From Fidelibacterota bacterium (GTDB taxonomy: Bacteria; Fidelibacterota; Fidelibacteria; Fidelibacterales; Fidelibacteraceae): a stretch of DNA of 13,691 bases. Of this stretch, positions 12,055-13,691 are shown piece by piece. Position 1 is the stretch's first letter; each line of letters starts with the position of its first letter. The notes under the pieces are model-generated. The model was not told where the DNA came from. It did not search any database and saw only the letters and a list, made by a program, of their open reading frames with translations. The stretch covers positions 1-13,691 of the forward strand of contig DAOVOB010000011.1 of assembly GCA_030629925.1 (NCBI GenBank), given 5' to 3'. The position numbers and the translations under genes were made by a program.

Positions 12055-13614
12055 ATGAAAATGATCAGAAAAATTATCATTGTATGTTTACTCATAACTT
12101 GCCTTTGTGCGCAAACAGCAACACCGCCTTCAGCCGGAGACGGTTCTGAATCCAATCCCTATCAAATTGCTTCCCTGGAAAATCTATATTGGATAGCTGT
12201 AGATTCCAGTAATTGGGATGAACATTATATTCAAACGGCTGATATTGATGCGTATGTAACGAATACATGGTTTGACGGTCAAGGGTGGTTGCCGATTGCT
12301 TACGGTATCTCATTTGTATATTTTACAGGTACTTATAACGGGCAAGAATATTTAATTAATAATTTATATATAAATCGTACAGGAGTGTACTCGGTGGGCT
12401 TATTCTGTGGGATATATAAAGCTACAATAGAAAATATTATTTTAAGGAATTTAAATGTTGGCGGATCTACCTATGTTGGTGGATTAGTGGGCTATAGTCG
12501 AAAATCTATAATTGATAATTGTTATATCAGTGGTAATATTATTGGATATTTATCTTCAGGTGGTGGTGGCTTAAATATTGGAGGACTTATTGGTGGTTCG
12601 ACGAGTACTATTATAAGCAATTGTACTTCCTCTTCTGAAGTAAATGGAGATGCATATGTTGGAGGAATAGTGGGTTATCACAGTTTTAATAATTTAATGA
12701 GAAATTGTATTTCAAATGGAAGTGTAACTGCACGAACTCATCTTGGGGGTTTGGTTGGAGTAAATTTTTCAAGGATCTTTAATTGTATTAATAATGCTAA
12801 TGTTTCTGGAGGAGGGAAGGCTGGAGGAATTGCGGGTACCTGCGGAGAGATGGATGTTACAGGTGGGACTATAAAAGGTTGTATAAATACTGGCAAAATT
12901 TATGGCACTGGATTTGTTGGGGGTATTGCCGGTATAATAAGCAACACAATTATTATGAATTGCTATAATGCTGGACATATTAGTTATAAATATGCTGGTG
13001 GAATAGTTGGTTCGATTTACTCATATGGTGAAAGTATAGATAATTGTTTTAGTTATGGGTTAGTTACTGGAACTGCCGGAGGTTTAATATATGAGAATGA
13101 TTTTAACCTACAAGCTCAAAATTGTTATTGGGATGTCGAGACATCAGGACAAACAACATCAGCTGGTGGCACAGGTAAAACAACAGAAGAGATGAAATCT
13201 CTTACAACATATTCAGATAGCAGTTGGGATTTCACTGAAATTTGGGGTATTGATACTTATGGCGAGATCAACAATGGTTATCCATATTTGATTTGGAGTG
13301 AAAATTATTTAACTATTAACATTGGTACAAATCCAACAAGTTATTTTTTATTACAAAACTACCCCAACCCCTTCAATCCAATGACAAACATAGGTTATGC
13401 AATTCCAGAAGATACTCATGTAAAGTTAGCCATTTATAATATTGCCGGTCGCTTAATAAAGCAATGGTTTTATCAAAACCAACAAGCCGGTACCTACGAG
13501 ATCACATGGAATGGCAAAGACCAAGCAGGTAATCCGGTACCCAGCGGAGTGTATATTTATAGCATGGTGGCAGGGGAGTTTGTTGAAAGTAAGAAGATGG
13601 TTTTACTTAAATGA
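12055..13614 (+). CDS. Secreted GLUG-repeat protein with C-terminal T9SS type A sorting domain
   Basis: This 519-aa protein begins with a signal peptide (MKMIRKIIIVCLLITCLCA, probable cleavage before QTA). After an N-terminal region (PYQIASLENLYWIA), it contains about eight GLUG-type repeats of roughly 30 residues, marked by (V/I)GG(L/I)VG or close variants near 141, 176, 202, 230, 256, 288, 313 and 340, alternating with NC(Y/I)..G.(V/I) segments. GLUG repeats form beta-helix-like surface proteins, often adhesive. Residues ~430-519 are a canonical T9SS type A signal: QNYPNPFNP, YNIAGRLIKQ, WNGKDQAGNPVPSGVYIYS, and the C-terminal KKMVLLK. It should be exported by Sec, passed through T9SS and anchored or released after signal removal. 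AAAGG precedes two candidate starts, ATG 12055 (3 nt) and ATG 12061 (9 nt); the second may be the true one. The next gene overlaps by ATGA. Confidence 0.9.
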   Translation: MKMIRKIIIVCLLITCLCAQTATPPSAGDGSESNPYQIASLENLYWIAVDSSNWDEHYIQTADIDAYVTNTWFDGQGWLPIAYGISFVYFTGTYNGQEYLINNLYINRTGVYSVGLFCGIYKATIENIILRNLNVGGSTYVGGLVGYSRKSIIDNCYISGNIIGYLSSGGGGLNIGGLIGGSTSTIISNCTSSSEVNGDAYVGGIVGYHSFNNLMRNCISNGSVTARTHLGGLVGVNFSRIFNCINNANVSGGGKAGGIAGTCGEMDVTGGTIKGCINTGKIYGTGFVGGIAGIISNTIIMNCYNAGHISYKYAGGIVGSIYSYGESIDNCFSYGLVTGTAGGLIYENDFNLQAQNCYWDVETSGQTTSAGGTGKTTEEMKSLTTYSDSSWDFTEIWGIDTYGEINNGYPYLIWSENYLTINIGTNPTSYFLLQNYPNPFNPMTNIGYAIPEDTHVKLAIYNIAGRLIKQWFYQNQQAGTYEITWNGKDQAGNPVPSGVYIYSMVAGEFVESKKMVLLK

Positions 13615-13691
13615 AAAAGTTAAAATATTATTACTTGTTCTTGTATTGTTCGGTAGTGTTTGCTCAACTTCCTTATACTTTTACAGAACTT
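13611..13691 (+). CDS. Secreted protein, N-terminal fragment (3' end beyond window)
   Basis: Twenty-seven codons are visible: MKKLKYYYLFLYCSVVFAQ followed by LPYTFTEL. The basic start, hydrophobic run and VFAQ form a signal peptide. The ATG overlaps the preceding stop as ATGA, so translation is likely coupled to that of the GLUG protein and the two probably form one operon. Too little remains to name a function. Confidence 0.72.
   Translation, partial: MKKLKYYYLFLYCSVVFAQLPYTFTEL

Noticed and set aside
12092..12978. Minus-strand frames inside the GLUG protein gene
   Set aside because: They are antisense to a gene with clear signal peptide, repeats and sorting domain.

Overview
The window looks like chromosomal DNA from a Gram-negative bacterium of the Fibrobacteres-Chlorobi-Bacteroidetes (FCB) supergroup. 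The evidence is a PorQ-like type IX secretion (T9SS) outer-membrane protein plus two secreted proteins carrying the 'NYPNPFN' beta-sandwich domain used as a T9SS type A sorting signal. Cloacimonadota or a neighbouring candidate phylum would fit the AT-rich genes and repeat-laden spacers, but sequence reading alone cannot fix the taxon.

Layout. Every protein gene from 1 to 10761 is on the minus strand; everything from 11276 onward is on the plus strand. In minus-strand transcription order: three tandem AMP-forming long-chain acyl-CoA synthetase paralogues (10761 to 5261) ending in a clear terminator; a 466-bp repeat-filled spacer; a 63-aa winged-helix protein; endonuclease III (nth), overlapping a membrane-anchored HExxH peptidase; a ~606-aa secreted multidomain protein ending in a probable papain-like cysteine hydrolase domain; and a PorQ-like protein cut by the window edge. 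The divergent region 10762-11275 separates the two halves. On the plus strand are a small GIY-YIG nuclease gene bracketed by degenerate tRNA-Asp copies, an intact tRNA-Asp (GUC) with a consensus promoter and terminator, a secreted GLUG-repeat protein with a C-terminal T9SS signal, and the start of another secreted protein overlapping it by ATGA.

How the parts relate. The two secreted proteins and the PorQ-like protein suggest T9SS-dependent surface display. The acyl-CoA synthetase trio would activate fatty acids in the cytoplasm; no beta-oxidation or lipid-synthesis partner is present to tell catabolism from recycling. Dispersed short repeats (AATTGACAATTGACAA type, REP-like palindromes, a TGTCAT-bounded element, GTAACGCG strings) fill most spacers, and one has been absorbed into coding sequence.

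The most interesting locus is 11039-11795. A GIY-YIG nuclease ORF stops exactly where homology to the anticodon loop of tRNA-Asp begins. A full-length but degenerate tRNA-Asp copy lies upstream, and a 46-bp promoter-proximal block is perfectly repeated before both the degenerate and the functional tRNA. This looks like a tRNA-targeting homing-type element, perhaps with more than one round of insertion. Other points of note are an apparent ATC start codon in the middle acyl-CoA synthetase, a T9SS-type domain in the middle of a protein rather than at its end, and a repeat that supplies both the C-terminus of nth and the start codon of the next gene.
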